This document shows, piece by piece, positions 11,342 to 23,442 of a stretch of DNA of 64,000 nucleotides (its first letter is position 1; each line of letters begins with the position of its first letter). Below the pieces are notes generated by a model, which was not told the DNA's origin, did not search any database, and saw only the letters and a program-made list of their open reading frames with translations. The stretch comes from Linum tenue (taxonomy: Eukaryota > Streptophyta > Magnoliopsida > Malpighiales > Linaceae): contig CAMGYJ010000002.1 of assembly GCA_946122785.1 (NCBI GenBank), positions 43,364,495 through 43,428,494 of the forward strand, read 5' to 3'. A program made the translations under genes and the position numbers.

Positions 11342-12330
11342 TTAATCGATTCCTGTTGTTTGAAAACTCTTACTATATTTGGTAACATTTTTAATGAGAT
11401 CATACTTAATGGAGTAGATATCTCCATAGACAATGGTGTAATCCTTCAATTGAGACCTCAAATTTTCACAGGAAGGACGCAACCCTTTGTTGAAAAGCAT
11501 CGCTACTCGATTGTAGCTAGAGATGCACCTGATTGGATGGAGATCCTTGTCTTTTACCATTGAGAGCTCCTCCGGAAGGTAGCCTGCTGGACTTGTGTTG
11601 TGTATCAAGAATCTTCTGCCTCCTCCATCATACGAATACTGTCCATCATGCATTTCACATCAGAGAAAGATTTTTGGAGGATGATGTAACAAGTAGCTTG
11701 AGTTATTGACAAAGATGAGAGTTCTGTTTGTGAAGAGTGACAAACTAAACTAACCTAAAAACTAATTCATGACGGATTGAAACCCTATAACTTCATCAAT
11801 GACTCAGTATCAGAACCTCACTCCAAACCACACATTCTTTCATCATCTACACATTTTCAGTGATCTAGGATACATTGACACATGTGGTGTGGACAAGTTA
11901 CCTTAACACCATCTTCCATCTGGGCAAGGACGGATGGAATCCACTTGGAGACTTGGGCAAAAGACATGTTCTTGGCAAAAGGAATTTTCTATATAATTAT
12001 GGCCAATGTCGATCATGTACAATGCAATATGGAAACCCTGCTTAGTAATAGGCTTGCCAAGTTGAAGGAAGTGAGCCCTGAAGTGAAGGAAATGCATTAC
12101 CTGAATGTGCAGTGCGAAAGGAGCAAAATCTGGAAGTGTAGAGGATCCCACAACCGAAAAGCTTGTGCCATTGCTGAAGGTGGAACCAGAGAGAGTCCAG
12201 GTATGGCATCAAGAAACTAGTGTTAATGCTCTGGTCTGTAGCAGCAACATAAAATAGTAACAGGTGAGAGATCCTACACGAGGCTAAATTTAGCATCAAT
12301 AGCACATAATCTAATGAACACAAACTATGT
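11342..12330 (-). pseudogene. GDSL esterase/lipase gene fragment with introns
   Basis: Two exon-like blocks on the minus strand match plant GDSL esterase/lipases of the ENOD8/fucosidase-like group. At about 12250-11900 the frame reads SNGTSFSVVGSSTLP, then ALYMIDIGHNYIENSF (family form ALYMIDIGQND). At 11653-11342 it reads GGRRFLIHNTSPAGYLPEEL, CISSYNRVAMLFN, LRSQLKDYTIVYGDIYSIKYDLI, covering the block before the catalytic Asp-His motif. The nucleophile Ser motif (GDS) and the C-terminal DxxH are absent. The sequence between the blocks looks like retained introns, so this is a DNA-level copy rather than a retrocopy. Active family members are secreted lipid or acyl-ester hydrolases; this copy cannot be one. 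The D-for-N substitution at IGHN and truncation at TTGID confirm decay. Confidence 0.8.
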
Positions 12331-12589
12331 AGTGTTCTTTAATTAGTACCAATTTGAAGATGTATCAGAGCATAAGCATTAGGTAAGCAGATTAATGAAG
12401 CGGAAATGAGAGGGAATCGAGAGGCGTACAACGTAAGTTGAGGGTTAGTCGGTCGTCGGAGAGGGTCGGAGGAAGCGTGCAAGAAAGAGCGGCAATTTGG
12501 GAGATCAATGGAGAATCTGAAGTCGACGGCGAGAGCTCATGTGTAGCAGTTTGAACCTCCGAAGTTGAAGATCAAATGTGGGTGGGCAC
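12331..12589. other. Region upstream of the GDSL fragment
   Basis: There is no recognised gene. It may be the former 5' part of the GDSL gene, because it is CT-rich on the minus strand, but I see no start codon context or signal peptide. Confidence 0.35.
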
Positions 12590-13819
12590 TCCTGCTTGCA
12601 TAAAGCTAAGTGGAATAATACATAAAGTTGATTCTTACTGTGGATTACTCACACAATGTGAGGCTCAACCACATAAATATTGTTTTGAGTGTTGGAGCGG
12701 TAAGTGCTATCACATCTTACCGAATAAGTGTCATAATAAGTTGTCAGAGTTAGAGACTCGTATTAGGGGAGACAATAATTTGACCGGAGAAGACTTGAGG
12801 TAGTGAAGAAACCAATGAGTATAAATTACATGAGAGGTAATGGGTAAAAGAACGAATTAACCAAGAATGTTGACCACATAAGTAATGTCTACTTGCATTG
12901 CATTTTAATGACCACTGGCTTCTTTGCCACCAATTTCAAGACCTCTCTTTCATTGGCATTTCCAAATACCTCCCTGTGGCTAGTAATGAATTTAGCCATC
13001 TTGGAAGTCACCTACATGCATACACAGGTAAGAAGAAAAACCTCATCGACACATTATACATTGAGAATAGTAGTAGTTATGAGGTTCAACCATTTATACA
13101 TACTATAGCTAGAATAAAAAGTATGATGCATGCAGTGTTGTTTTATCAGAGATGATGTTGAAAGGAACCCATTATAGACCAAGGAAAGTAGGGGGTGGGG
13201 GTAGATAGGAGCAGCAACAGCTTCCTTGCCTTACCTTGCATCCATCATATGTAGAGGATATATCACAGGAGAGGAGCAAAGTTCTCTCACATCTTACCCA
13301 ATAAGTATCACAATAACTTGTCAGAGTTAGAGACTCATATTAGGGGAGACAGTAATTTGACTATAGAAGACTAGGTAGTAAAGAAACCAATGAGTATAAA
13401 GTACATGAGAGGTAATGGGTGCAAATACGAATTAATAAAGAATGTTGACCACATAAGCAATGTCTACTTGCATTGCATTCTAATGACCATAACCACTGGC
13501 TTCTTTACCACCAATTTCAAGACCTATCTTTCATTGACATTTTCAAATACCTCCCTTTGGCTAGTAATGATTTTATCAAGCTTGGATGCCACTTGTATGC
13601 GTACATAGGTAAGAAGAAAAACCTCATTTACACATACATAAATACATACTATCGCCAGGAATAAAAAGTGTGTTGTATGGAGTGTCGTTTTATCAAAGAT
13701 GATGTTGAAAGGAACCCATTATAGACCAAGAGAAGCATGAGGTAGGATAGGAGAAGCTACATCTTCCCTTCCTTGCCTTGCCTTGCATTCATCATATGAA
13801 GAAGATATATCATAAGATA

Positions 13820-13970
13820 GGAGCAAGGAACATTTCATATATGAACAATGTCATAAGAACAAGGAACATATAATGAACAATATCAAAGGAGCAAGCAACA
13901 TTCCATATAATGAACAATGTCACAAGAGTAAAAGAGCATTCCATATAATGAACAATATCATAATTGGCGT
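13820..13970. repeat. About 38-bp minisatellite within the array
   Basis: The unit GGAGCAAGGAACATTCCATA followed by TAATGAACAATATCATA recurs about four times with small changes. A related run of about three units lies at 15245-15360, in the equivalent part of another array copy. Confidence 0.75.
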
Positions 13971-15244
13971 GGTGTGGAATAAGAATTGTTTAATTCTCCT
14001 TTGTTTTGTTATTTTTGTTGCTCTTTCGCCTTCTGCTTTTTGGCAGCCATTTGTTTGTCCCTCATTTGTAACTTGTCCATATGACCTAACTCTTTCGTGT
14101 TTATGCCTAGTTGGAATGTTGGGTACATCAATAAGTCACAGCTTCTGCTTGAAAGAAGCTAATCTTCTTGTGGATTAGATCTCACTCAACGTGAATCTCA
14201 ACTACATAATATAAAATGAATGATGTCAAGTATCACATCAACAATTTAATGTATACATTGTGTTTCATTTCAAACCAAAAAGAATAAATGTTATACAATG
14301 CATTCATTCATGAAATCATCATTTAGATATGCATATACCAAACGATTGTCTCGAATAGGTCCCTACTAATTTGTTTATCATCAGCGTACAAAACATGTAG
14401 AGATGGATTGTCATCTCGTTTTTGAGTGTGTCATCTCGGGGATATTCAGTCGCATAAAATTGCTACTATGACTCATTTTTAAGATATCTTCGTCAATAAA
14501 TTAGACGAAAATCAATTTCATTTTATCTTTTTGAAACTAGGCATTTGTAACCTTTCTACATTAGCTTAATGAGTGGTTGTAGACTATTTTCATTCTTCGG
14601 TGACTATTTCGTAACTTGTCTGTGTGGCTTAACTCTTTCATGTTTATACCTAGTTGGAATATTGGGTATATCAATGTCACAGCTGCTGTTCGCAAGAAGC
14701 TAAGTAGAATAATACATCAAGTTGCTTCTTCCTGTGGATTAGGTCTCACACAGCGAGAGGCTCAACCACATAAAATATTGTGTTGAGTGATGGAGCGATA
14801 GTGCTCTCACATCTTACCCAATAAGTGTCACAATAAGTTGCAGAGTTAGAGACTCGAATTAGGGAGACAATAATTTGACCATAGAAGAGTTGAGGTGGTG
14901 AAGAAACCAATGAGTATAAATTACATGAGGGGTAATGAGTGCAAGAGAGAATTGACTAAGAATATTGAACACATAAGTAGTCTCTACCTGCATTGCATTC
15001 TAATGACCATGACCACTAGCTTCTTTGCCACCAATTTCAAGACCTCTCTTTCATTGACATTTTCAAATAACTCTCTATGGCTAGTAATCAATTTATCCGT
15101 CTTGGAAGACACATGCATGAGTACACAGGTAAACACCTGCATTATCATTTTCATAGACCCAGGAAAGCAGGAGGTGGAGATAGATAAGAGCAACAACACC
15201 TTCCCTACCTTGCCTTGCATCTATCTTATGAAAAGATATATCAT

Positions 15245-15360
15245 AGGACAGGAGCAAGGAACATTCCATATAATAAACAATATCATAGGATCAAGGAGTA
15301 TTCCATATAATGAACAATGTTATAGGAGTAAAGAGTATTCCATATAACGAACAATATCGT
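15245..15360. repeat. Second copy of the 38-bp minisatellite
   Basis: Three units carry the same ACATTCCATATAATGAACAA core as at 13820-13970, and it marks the 3' end of the third array unit. Confidence 0.75.
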
Positions 15361-15435
15361 AACTGGTTGCAAGAACGAATTAATCAAGAATGTTGACCAC
15401 ATAAGTAATGTCTACTTGCATTGCATTCTTGTGTG

Positions 15436-17069
15436 CTCCTTGAGCATACCTCCATGCAATCATAGTGAGATATATCTATCCAGATCATGAATAAACTGAG
15501 TTTGGGGTATGATACTATACTCTAACATCTAATGGATAAACTTCAGGCCTCAATTTTCTAATTCCAAACCCGAAGTTCAATCTAAGAGAAAATCATAATT
15601 GACCGTTGAGACTTGAGATTGGTCGGACCTAATATATATATATATATATCAAACATCATACATAGTCTTTGGAACCTCTGGGGCTTGCAAACCTATATTA
15701 CATATCAACTAGCCACTAATTGGAACAAAAGTCATACAAGAAATCATTTAATGGTGACAATTCCCACCATGAAGATTCTAGGTTATTTTAGTTATGGAGT
15801 TTCTTTGAGGGAAGAATAACCCCTCTGTAAAAGTTATTCGATGTATAGACTGAGGAGTCTCTTTATAGGGACATATATAAGATTTTTCACGATGTTTTCT
15901 AAGAAATAACTCTCAAAAAGTATATTTGGAGTATCTTCTTCTTGGGGTAAAAGGAAGAAATATATTATCAGTTGGAGTCAGAAAACTCCCCTCCTAGAAA
16001 ATGGTACCTAGGCTGCCAATTTGGGTATGGACAGGGTAACAAACCCATCAAATTTGGGTTGGGTTCCCTAGCATCGATTTTTGCTTTTAACTTCCTAATT
16101 ATGATATCTAATGCTCTTACAAGGTAGTCTATTATGATGTCATGGACTGAAATTACCTACATAGTACCCAAAAAGACCTCAAATATAAAAACGCACCTAG
16201 AGGCTACTAAATGCATTTTAGAGAAAATGTCAAACAATTCTAAGTTAAATGACTAAAGATGTGATGAAATTATGCAAAACATTCCATAGAGTGATGTGAT
16301 AAAATTGAATTTTACATGTCATAAGAGCCCAAGAGGGTTGTTTATAGGCTTGAAAATTAGATTTTCAAGAGGTTTTCTTTTTGGCCATCTTTAGTGACTA
16401 ACTTGTTCTTGGGTCAAAGGAAAGGCTTATGGTCATCAAAATATGAGTTTTGGCTCCCTTTAAGTTTTTGGTGGTTTTGCTAACCTTGTTAGGTCGTCAA
16501 ATTCACTTTCAGTTTGCTAAAAGAACAATCAAGTTGTTTTGGTCACATCTCACTCATCCAAACTGTGAATCCATCTCCAATTGAACCCACACACTCATAT
16601 TCTCTTCCTGTTTGATAACATTGTATTTTTGGGTATGACCAATTTGGGCAAAGGTAGCCACTGGAACACGCCAAAATAGATTGAGCTGCTCCAAGTGAGT
16701 TTCTGGCTTATAGTTCATGGGTCTTGATGTCCAATGCATTCTCATGATGGTCCTCTATCATATATTGGCCTAGAAATATCCAAAAACTACCCAAAAATGT
16801 GTCAAATATGAAAAACACTCCTAAAGGATATTAAATGCATGTTTGAGCATATACTAGGAAATATCAAGTCAAAACAGCTAAAGATCGATGTGTTAAAATT
16901 ATTTATAATGTGTCATAAATTGTGGTATAAAAATAATATCTTTTACGAGTCATCGCATATGCCAAGTTAGATAATATTTATCAAACCTTAAATGAGAGTA
17001 AATTGGTAAATCACAGTTGCATAATAATGGATCTCTACCGTACCACTTTCATAGCAGGCACAAATCTTG
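15436..17069. other. Anonymous AT-rich spacer with a faint duplication
   Basis: No gene is supportable. A TA run lies at 15629-15648. Segments around 16140-16330 and 16750-16960 resemble each other (ACCCAAAAA, CAAATATRAAAAAC, CTAAATGCAT, CTAAAGAT), suggesting an old duplication or two LTR-type remnants. Confidence 0.45.
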
Positions 17070-17535
17070 TCTTATTTCCAACTCGATGATTGCATACTCG
17101 GTGAACTCATCACAGGTTGTCGTGCATAATATCAAAACAGATCGAATTCTAACATGTATGTAACTTCTGATGACATCGAGTCCAAGGACTCTTACTCATA
17201 CAGAGAACTATGAGAACTCTTGATAACTGTTCCTAGGGTTTGGATAATACGCATTTTTAGTATCTCACCTTCAAGTCGGTCCAATACTATGGTTTAATCC
17301 ATAACATATATAGAATAGATCGAAGCTTCATTCCACGGTTAATGACTCGACGAACTCATTAATTACAGGCCACCGTGCATATTTATCAAAACAAAACTCT
17401 AACATGTAGGTAACTTATGACAATCTCGAGCCTAGAGACTCTTACATAACTATTCCTAGGGTTTGGATATACATGATCAGTGCTAACCTTCGAGTCGGTC
17501 CAATACTTTGGTTTAACTCATAACATAGAACAAGG
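17070..17535. repeat. About 240-bp direct duplication
   Basis: The copies lie at about 17075-17310 and 17330-17530. Shared blocks in order are TCTAACATGTA, GTAACTT, GAGTC or GAGCC with AAGGACTC/AGAGACTC, TTCCTAGGGTTTGGATA, AGTCGGTCCAATACT and CATAACATA. It is noncoding. Confidence 0.75.
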
Positions 17536-18259
17536 TCATAGTTTTTTTTCCCCCCGCGGTGATCATTTGTTTTTGTGTTGGAAACGTTACCTGCCTTACT
17601 TTTATATGTTAAAACAAGCTACGTCCAAGTGTCCATAATTGGCATGCATAACGCAGAAGTTAAGCTGGTAATCATTGCGGGAGGAGGTAGGATGGTGGTG
17701 GCGGTGGTAAGGTTGTAACGTTAGTTTTTGGATTTTGGAGGGTTTACGGGACGACGTAAGGGTGGTTCACGTGATGCCGGTGCGCATTTGTTTGTGCATG
17801 CATATTTACCTCGCCATGCCCGTGCTTGCTACTTACCACCATCATTCCACACTTTGTCCTTACGCATGAGCTAGACGACTTGATGATTAGGAAATTCAGG
17901 AGAGATCAAAACCCAACTAATTAATCACCATCTTAATTAGAGACAAATTTTGGCAGTGTAGATAACATATTTGGATACTATATATGCAGAAATCTCAATC
18001 GATTGATCACAATTAATATATGAGGGTTTGTATGAGATATGATTATTAACATGCAGATGAAGGAATGAATAGGGTATATGATTATTAGGGAACAATTATA
18101 CCATATGGTAATTGTATGTTATTCTAACGCGTTTGTAGTAAATGTTACACGTCAATCGGGGATACCAGGTCAACATATATATCATGCAAAATGAATTTCG
18201 AGAGCACGATGCGCTAGACAAAAAAAAAACTTATTTTCTCTGAGAACTTAAGTTACAAC
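17536..18259. other. Spacer without recognised feature
   Basis: A GGTGG-rich patch lies at 17680-17720. Nothing else stands out. Confidence 0.4.
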
Positions 18260-18577
18260 ATTGATGGATATCTACAAGGAAATAAACATGGAACTCGTGT
18301 TCGTTACGGAACATTCCAGAGAGGCGGGGCGGCTGCAAAGACTGCGCGTGCGCGAAGTACGTACTAGAAAGATTCGCTTGCGCGTGTCCTATCACGTGCA
18401 CGCGTCCACGAGTTTTATTGATGGATTTACAAGGAAATAAAAAAAAAAACGTGCAGCTCGTGGTCGTTACAGAGCACGTGGAGATTTCGAAGAGGCGGCT
18501 ATACAAAGACTACTGCAAAGCGAAGTGTGGAAAGATTCGCTTGCGTGCGTTGGACCACGTTCACGCGCGTCCATGAG
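18260..18577. repeat. About 158-bp tandem duplication
   Basis: The unit at 18260-18418 is repeated at 18419-18577. Shared blocks are TGATGGATNTACAAGGAAATAA, CTCGTG or CTCGTGG with TCGTTAC, GAGGCGG, GAAAGATTCGCTTGCG and CGCGTCCA. The GC content is higher than in the surroundings. Confidence 0.8.
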
Positions 18578-18603
18578 TTTATTCTCCCTGATTGGGTGGC
18601 GAT

Positions 18604-18687
18604 CGCAACGAGAAAAGCAAGTGCATTGAATTGCTCCATTGATTTCGCAACGAGAAAAATAAGTGCATTGAATTGCTCTGTTAACAG
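18604..18687. repeat. 42-bp tandem duplication
   Basis: Two adjacent units start CGCAACGAGAAAA and contain AAGTGCATTGAATTGCTC, at 18604 and 18646. It follows the 158-bp duplication directly. Confidence 0.9.
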
Positions 18688-19376
18688 TAATTCGGATGAT
18701 CGTTTCGGAGCTGAAAACATAGAGTAGAGTATAGTTTAATTAGGTTTTAGTTAATTATATCCATAACAATGTACTTTCCTTTCCTTGCTTAGCTAATCAC
18801 CACTTATTACGAAGGCCATCACAGTAGTGTAACGAAGACTGTATGCCTATACATATCCTATTGTCAAAAAATTGTCAAGTGTGGCTAGGAAGCTTGATTT
18901 TTGTTTGCGGAAAAAAGAAAAAGCTAGCTAGGGAGGTGGATACTGAGTTTGCATGCAGTGTCTCGGTTGCTTTAATTTGGTGCCACATAAAAGAGATGAA
19001 CAGAATTGACTGAATATATAAACAAAAGGCGTAAACAAAAAGGCAAACCCTTAAAATTATTTAATTTTTTTGTTTTTTGCCCTTATACCTTTATGAAAAG
19101 ATCATCGAATTGTTTTCTGGAAATGGAATTCAGCACGTCACGGACCGCGCCTGCGATATGGGCATACGTACGTACAAGGAATGCTACCAAGAAGGCTATA
19201 GAAGAAAAGGAATGCATCATCCTGTTAACAAGGGCAAACCTCATCATCATAAACCGGGATCCACATTCATTGAATACCGAAAAACAGGCCGGAATAAGTA
19301 CGCGGTTTAACCTTATTCAATCACCCGATCGACAATCAAATAGTCGTTTTTTGCATGTGGAACGTAACGTAGTAAC
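18688..19376. other. Spacer without recognised feature
   Basis: Open frames here are short and match nothing I recognise. Confidence 0.4.
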
Positions 19377-19839
19377 TAGAGGTGGCAATTGGATCGGATT
19401 CGTGGATTCGTGGATTGGATTGGTGGATCCATGGATCAAATGGATTGGATCCAATGGATTGGTGGATTCATGGATTGGATCAAATGGATTGGTGGATTGA
19501 TCCATGAATCCAAATGACATCCAAGGCTTGGACCAAAATGTAAAATTTGAAAAGTTTTGGTACTAAAATGTCATAATGAAAAATTTTAGGTACCAAAATG
19601 TAATTTTCCAATGATATTTTTCGTATAAAAATATAATTTTAGGTACCAAAATGTAAAATATAAAAAATATAGGTACCAAATCGTAATTTGCCATTTGGAT
19701 CCATGGATTGATCCATGAATCCACCAATCCAATTGAATTTGGATCAAATGGATTGGATTTAAATGGATTGGATTAAGTGGATAATTTGGTGGATGGATTG
19801 GATTGGATTCATGGACTTGGATCCTAATTGCCACCTCTA
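19377..19839. mobile_element. hAT-type MITE (463 bp) with 8-bp TSD
   Basis: The termini are TAGAGGTGGCAATT and AATTGCCACCTCTA. The flanking 8-mers are identical, GTAGTAAC at 19369-19376 and 19840-19847. Subterminal regions are runs of TGGATTGGAT and its complement. The centre carries a repeated TAGGTACCAAAATGTAA word. It is noncoding and therefore nonautonomous. Confidence 0.93.
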
Positions 19840-19847
19840 GTAGTAAC

Positions 19848-20500
19848 ATACGGTTCCATAAATGCGAGCCAGTTAGTACGGGGGGAGAAATATGAAGGTT
19901 AAGAGAATTGAATCGTGCGAATCGGGAAGAGTAGAGTGGAGTCTTAATTACCAAATGGTTTTAATTATTTCCATGAATTATGAAAGTTTTCCTATGACGA
20001 CCTCTGTATTATTGGTTTTCCTGATCTAATCCTTCGAATAGAAACATTTCTCTTATTGTAGCTAAATACCATTAATCTTATAAGCCTTGAATCAATGCTA
20101 GTTGGCAAATCCAGTCAGTTGGTAGGTCCCAATTTGAGAGAGACTAACAGACTTTAAACAATAAGAACACCATATGATGAAAGAATTTGTATCTCAAGGA
20201 TTATAGTAGGGGAAAATAAATAGTTCAAGAACGAAAAATCGCATAGTTCAAGAGCCAAAAAGTACCATTAACTCTTTCCGGATATTAATTATAAGATCTC
20301 TACGTATCTACGATTTGCAAGTGGAGTGGAGACCATAACCTCAGAAACCACATGTCATAGCTCCACTCACTACAAATGGTGTGTGGAACCTAAGACGCAT
20401 TACTTCCACTAACTTTGCTTCTAGTATCCCGCAAACACTACAAACAGTAACATATAACGGTGGAGGAGTACAGCGTACGTGTAACCCTTATCCATATATG
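19848..20500. other. Spacer without recognised feature
   Basis: No coding or structural signal was found. Confidence 0.4.
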
Positions 20501-20507
20501 AAAATTA

Positions 20508-20730
20508 CGTTAGTAAACGATACATGTATCATAATTCGAGTTATTGGAAGTAATTTGTTCTTGACATGGTATCAGAGTCTTACTTTGATCGAGAGGTCTT
20601 CTGTTCGAATCTTGATGACCCCATCTGTTCTGTGAAGCAGATAGTATCCGAACCTGTACAAACTTTAGGCCCATAACAAGTCGAGTTATTGGGATCAACC
20701 GATTCTTAACGACACGCAGAACTCTCACAA
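20508..20730 (+). mobile_element. TRIM retrotransposon remnant (family A)
   Basis: A primer-binding site for tRNA-iMet, TGGTATCAGAGTC, lies at 20567-20579, one to two bases after a sequence ending CTTGACA. The LTR word CGAGTTATTGG appears before it (about 20537-20547) and again at about 20683-20693 followed by GATCAACCGATTCTTAACGA, giving two LTR ends around an internal part of about 100 bases. There is no coding capacity. Related pieces lie at 22189-22275 and, on the minus strand, at 28060-28275. Confidence 0.65.
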
Positions 20731-22188
20731 AAGCATCTAGCTAAGCTAGCACTACAGAGAAATCCACCACCGTATTTAGATGTGGTGCGAACACGTAAGT
20801 TGGTAACCCCCAATTGCTTGTATTTTACACCCACTAAGCGTTACGAGACAAACTGGCCCTTAAGAAAAGAAGGGAAAACAAAGATAAGATATCTGGCTAT
20901 ATAGGGAATCCGTATATATAGTGCCTCCGGTTGTTAACATTATTGCATGATCAAAAAGAGACTACGTACTTAACGTTGTCGTGTAACGCATTATTAGCCT
21001 GCCCTAGCTAATATGCCCTATGATGATCCACTTACCTACAACATCTCACTCTAATAATTCATTAGCAGACCCAGAAAACAACATATCGTTTTAAGGGTTG
21101 TTACCGTTATTACAAGGATATTAATGGACAAAACGTTAATTATGTGGCAGCAGGGGCTAGTAAAATGTTTCCCACGTTTAGACTAGGGTTTGTACATTAA
21201 CAGGAACTCTATCACTAACTATATCACCTTCCAAAATTTATCTAATCATATGATCGTATGCATTGAATGATGAATGCTACATATTGGACAATTAAACAAC
21301 ATTCCAATACTTGATTCTTGTTCATGATTTCGCGTATCACAGTTGATTGAAATTAAACCGTGCAAGCACAAATATAGTGATAATATAACGATTGAGAGGA
21401 CATACACACGTATAGCTAGCTAGCATTAGTGGAATCCATATAACATTCATCAACACATAAAAGCAATGTTTATTCGTATCCATGGGTATAACCTTTGGAA
21501 TTAGTTTAAATTAATTAATAGGACATGAATGACGGAAGAGCTAGCTATCGGTCTTAATTAATTAGCAATTAAGCAAGCAAAATGTGGTGTATTATTGGAC
21601 AAGCAAAAACGTTCACCTTAAACTCTATTCTAGTCCATGATCAGCTAGTACTACTTTAGTCTGTCATGCACAAATGTATGCTTATCAATTGGTGCATTAA
21701 TACCGACTTTAAACATCATATATATCTATATTACTAATTAATCAAACTAGATGTGACTCATCGTTTTCGTACATTAATATCGACATCAAACATCACCTCC
21801 CTAGCTAGCTAATATCAAAATGGATATGATTGGTCTGATTTTCTCAACAACATCCAAGTAGTAATCAAACTAGCTAACCAGTAGCCATTGATATGATCAT
21901 CCAGTCAACAAAACATAAAAGCGAGTATTATTGATATCTTTTACATTATATAGTTTTTAAGAATTGAGAGTGGGAGCTAGCAAGGAAAGGTGGTGGAGTA
22001 AAGGCATAGCAAGACAAATGGGAATAAAGAGGGAAAGCATTGAGACATAGACCAAAACAATAAAAAGAGAAACAGAAAGGCAGGGGATCATCATCCGGGT
22101 AGCTATAGCATTAGCAATGGGTTGGTAATATGTGTATATGGATGGTAATATATCGGGAATATGAATCGGTTTTCGTTTGAGGGGGTAT
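20731..22188. other. Anonymous AT-rich spacer
   Basis: There is no recognised gene, terminal repeat or tandem array over this 1.46-kb stretch. Confidence 0.4.
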
Positions 22189-22275
22189 GTTAGTAAATGG
22201 TACATGATACATATTTGAATGTCTCTCAATAGTTCGAGTTATTGGGTCATTGGAATCAACTGATTCTTGATACAT
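22189..22275 (+). repeat. Fragment of TRIM family A LTR
   Basis: GTTAGTAAATGGTACATG, then TTCGAGTTATTGG, then AATCAACTGATTCTTGA match the element at 20508-20730 in order. No primer site follows, so this is a solo or broken LTR. Confidence 0.6.
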
Positions 22276-22296
22276 ATTTGTATGTGTATGTGTGTC

Positions 22297-22775
22297 CATT
22301 GGTGGAGCCACACGAGGCCAAGGTGGGTCGTTTGCACCACCTTGGCCCAAAAGATGTGGAGTACATTTATTTATGCCATTGTTGATTGAATACAAAATTT
22401 CCTAGATAATTTTACTAAAACTAATATTTTGTTATCTATATTTACCTTTTAATTCATATATAGTGTAAGTGGGTTTAATACAAACAAAACTCGAAACTTA
22501 GAGGTGTTTGTTGCTATCGGTTTGTCATTCAAGTGTTGGAAGAGAACTTGCTGCAATAAGCAAAAGTAAAGAAACACTTTCTTAAGTAAGATGAATTGTG
22601 GAATCATGAACGATTTTTCGCCGTGGTATCTTAACATCCCTTCGACGAAGCAAAGTAAAAAAAAAAAAAAACAATTCAGGATGTGGTATCTTAACATGAA
22701 CACATCATGATGAAACATAAATTATATTTTTTTTTGTCCTCGTTTAACCCACTTTAAATGAATTTCTGGCTACGC
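22297..22775. mobile_element. Probable degenerate hAT-like TIR element
   Basis: The left end CATTGGTGGAGCCA and the right end TGGCTACGCTACTG are imperfect inverted copies, close to the GGCGGAGCCA-type ends seen on many plant hAT MITEs. Flanking 8-mers differ by one base (TGTGTGTC, TGTGTATC). There is no coding sequence. Confidence 0.45.
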
Positions 22776-23203
22776 TACTGTGTATCGATGTTAGTGAAAC
22801 CGTATCGTACCAGTGATCCAATTGAAAAAAAGAAAAACATCATAATGGAGAGTCAAAATTGATTAGACAATTTCAATAAGTATGAAACATTCGAATCACA
22901 CGATTCCAAACACAAAAACCCCTACTAATGTTTCTTCTGATACGATCTTACCCTGTTTTTATCTATGGTTTAGGGTTCTCTTTTGAAGTCACACGCAATA
23001 TCACAAGTGGGGTTTCTTAAACCGTTTCCTTCCACACTTTTTTCTACACACACACATAGACACCCACCGCGCTCACACAATAGCACACCTAGCTAGCTTC
23101 ACCTACAGCCATCCATCTCATGAAGAAGAAGAAAAAAAAATATTGAATATACCAAACCAAAACCCCCCCTCCTTTTGTCTCTTTCCTCTCCAAAAATTTC
23201 CCC

Positions 23204-23210
23204 TATATAA
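23204..23210 (+). promoter_or_regulatory. TATA box of the WAT1-related gene
   Basis: TATATAA lies 233 bases upstream of the start codon. It is followed by a CT-rich leader and a GAA run at 23424-23442, which fits a 5' UTR of about 200 bases. Confidence 0.7.
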
Positions 23211-23442
23211 ACCCTCTTCCTCACCTCTCATTTTCTGTACTCTCTCCACTTGCATTTCTAAGCCCTCCTAGCTATCAAGAGAGATACTAACTAGCAATCC
23301 CTCCACCTCTTCGTCAGAAGAGCGGGGAAGGCTAGCTAGCTATACATACGCGGTCCGTATACTAGTATTACTATACGCTATACGTATACTATCAAATACA
23401 GTATTGTACGTCTGTGTATTGTGAAGAAGAAGAAGAAGAAGA

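Larger units (their letters stand above)
12590..15435. repeat. Imperfect long-unit repeat array (three main copies plus partials)
   Basis: Similar blocks recur at about 12.59-13.18, 13.25-13.72 and 14.59-15.23 kb, with shorter copies at about 14.06-14.22 and 15.36-15.43 kb. Shared landmarks are GTCAGAGTTAGAGACTC (12.74, 13.32 and, with one base missing, 14.84 kb), AAACCAATGAGTATAAA, and a block ending in TACACAGGTAA. On the minus strand the block holds a short conserved frame with ITSHRE, NEREVLKLVAKK and VIKMQC. I do not recognise that peptide. Confidence 0.75.

Noticed and set aside
16554..16745. 63-codon minus-strand frame
   Set aside because: No recognised domain; it lies in a faintly duplicated noncoding segment.
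20567..20579. tRNA-like sequence (TGGTATCAGAG...) at 20.57, 28.23, 34.86 and 63.13 kb
   Set aside because: These match only the 3' end complement of initiator tRNA-Met and sit next to LTR ends, so they are primer-binding sites and not tRNA genes.
22111..22395. Minus-strand frame of 94 codons
   Set aside because: It spans a TRIM LTR fragment and a TIR element end, so it is not a gene.
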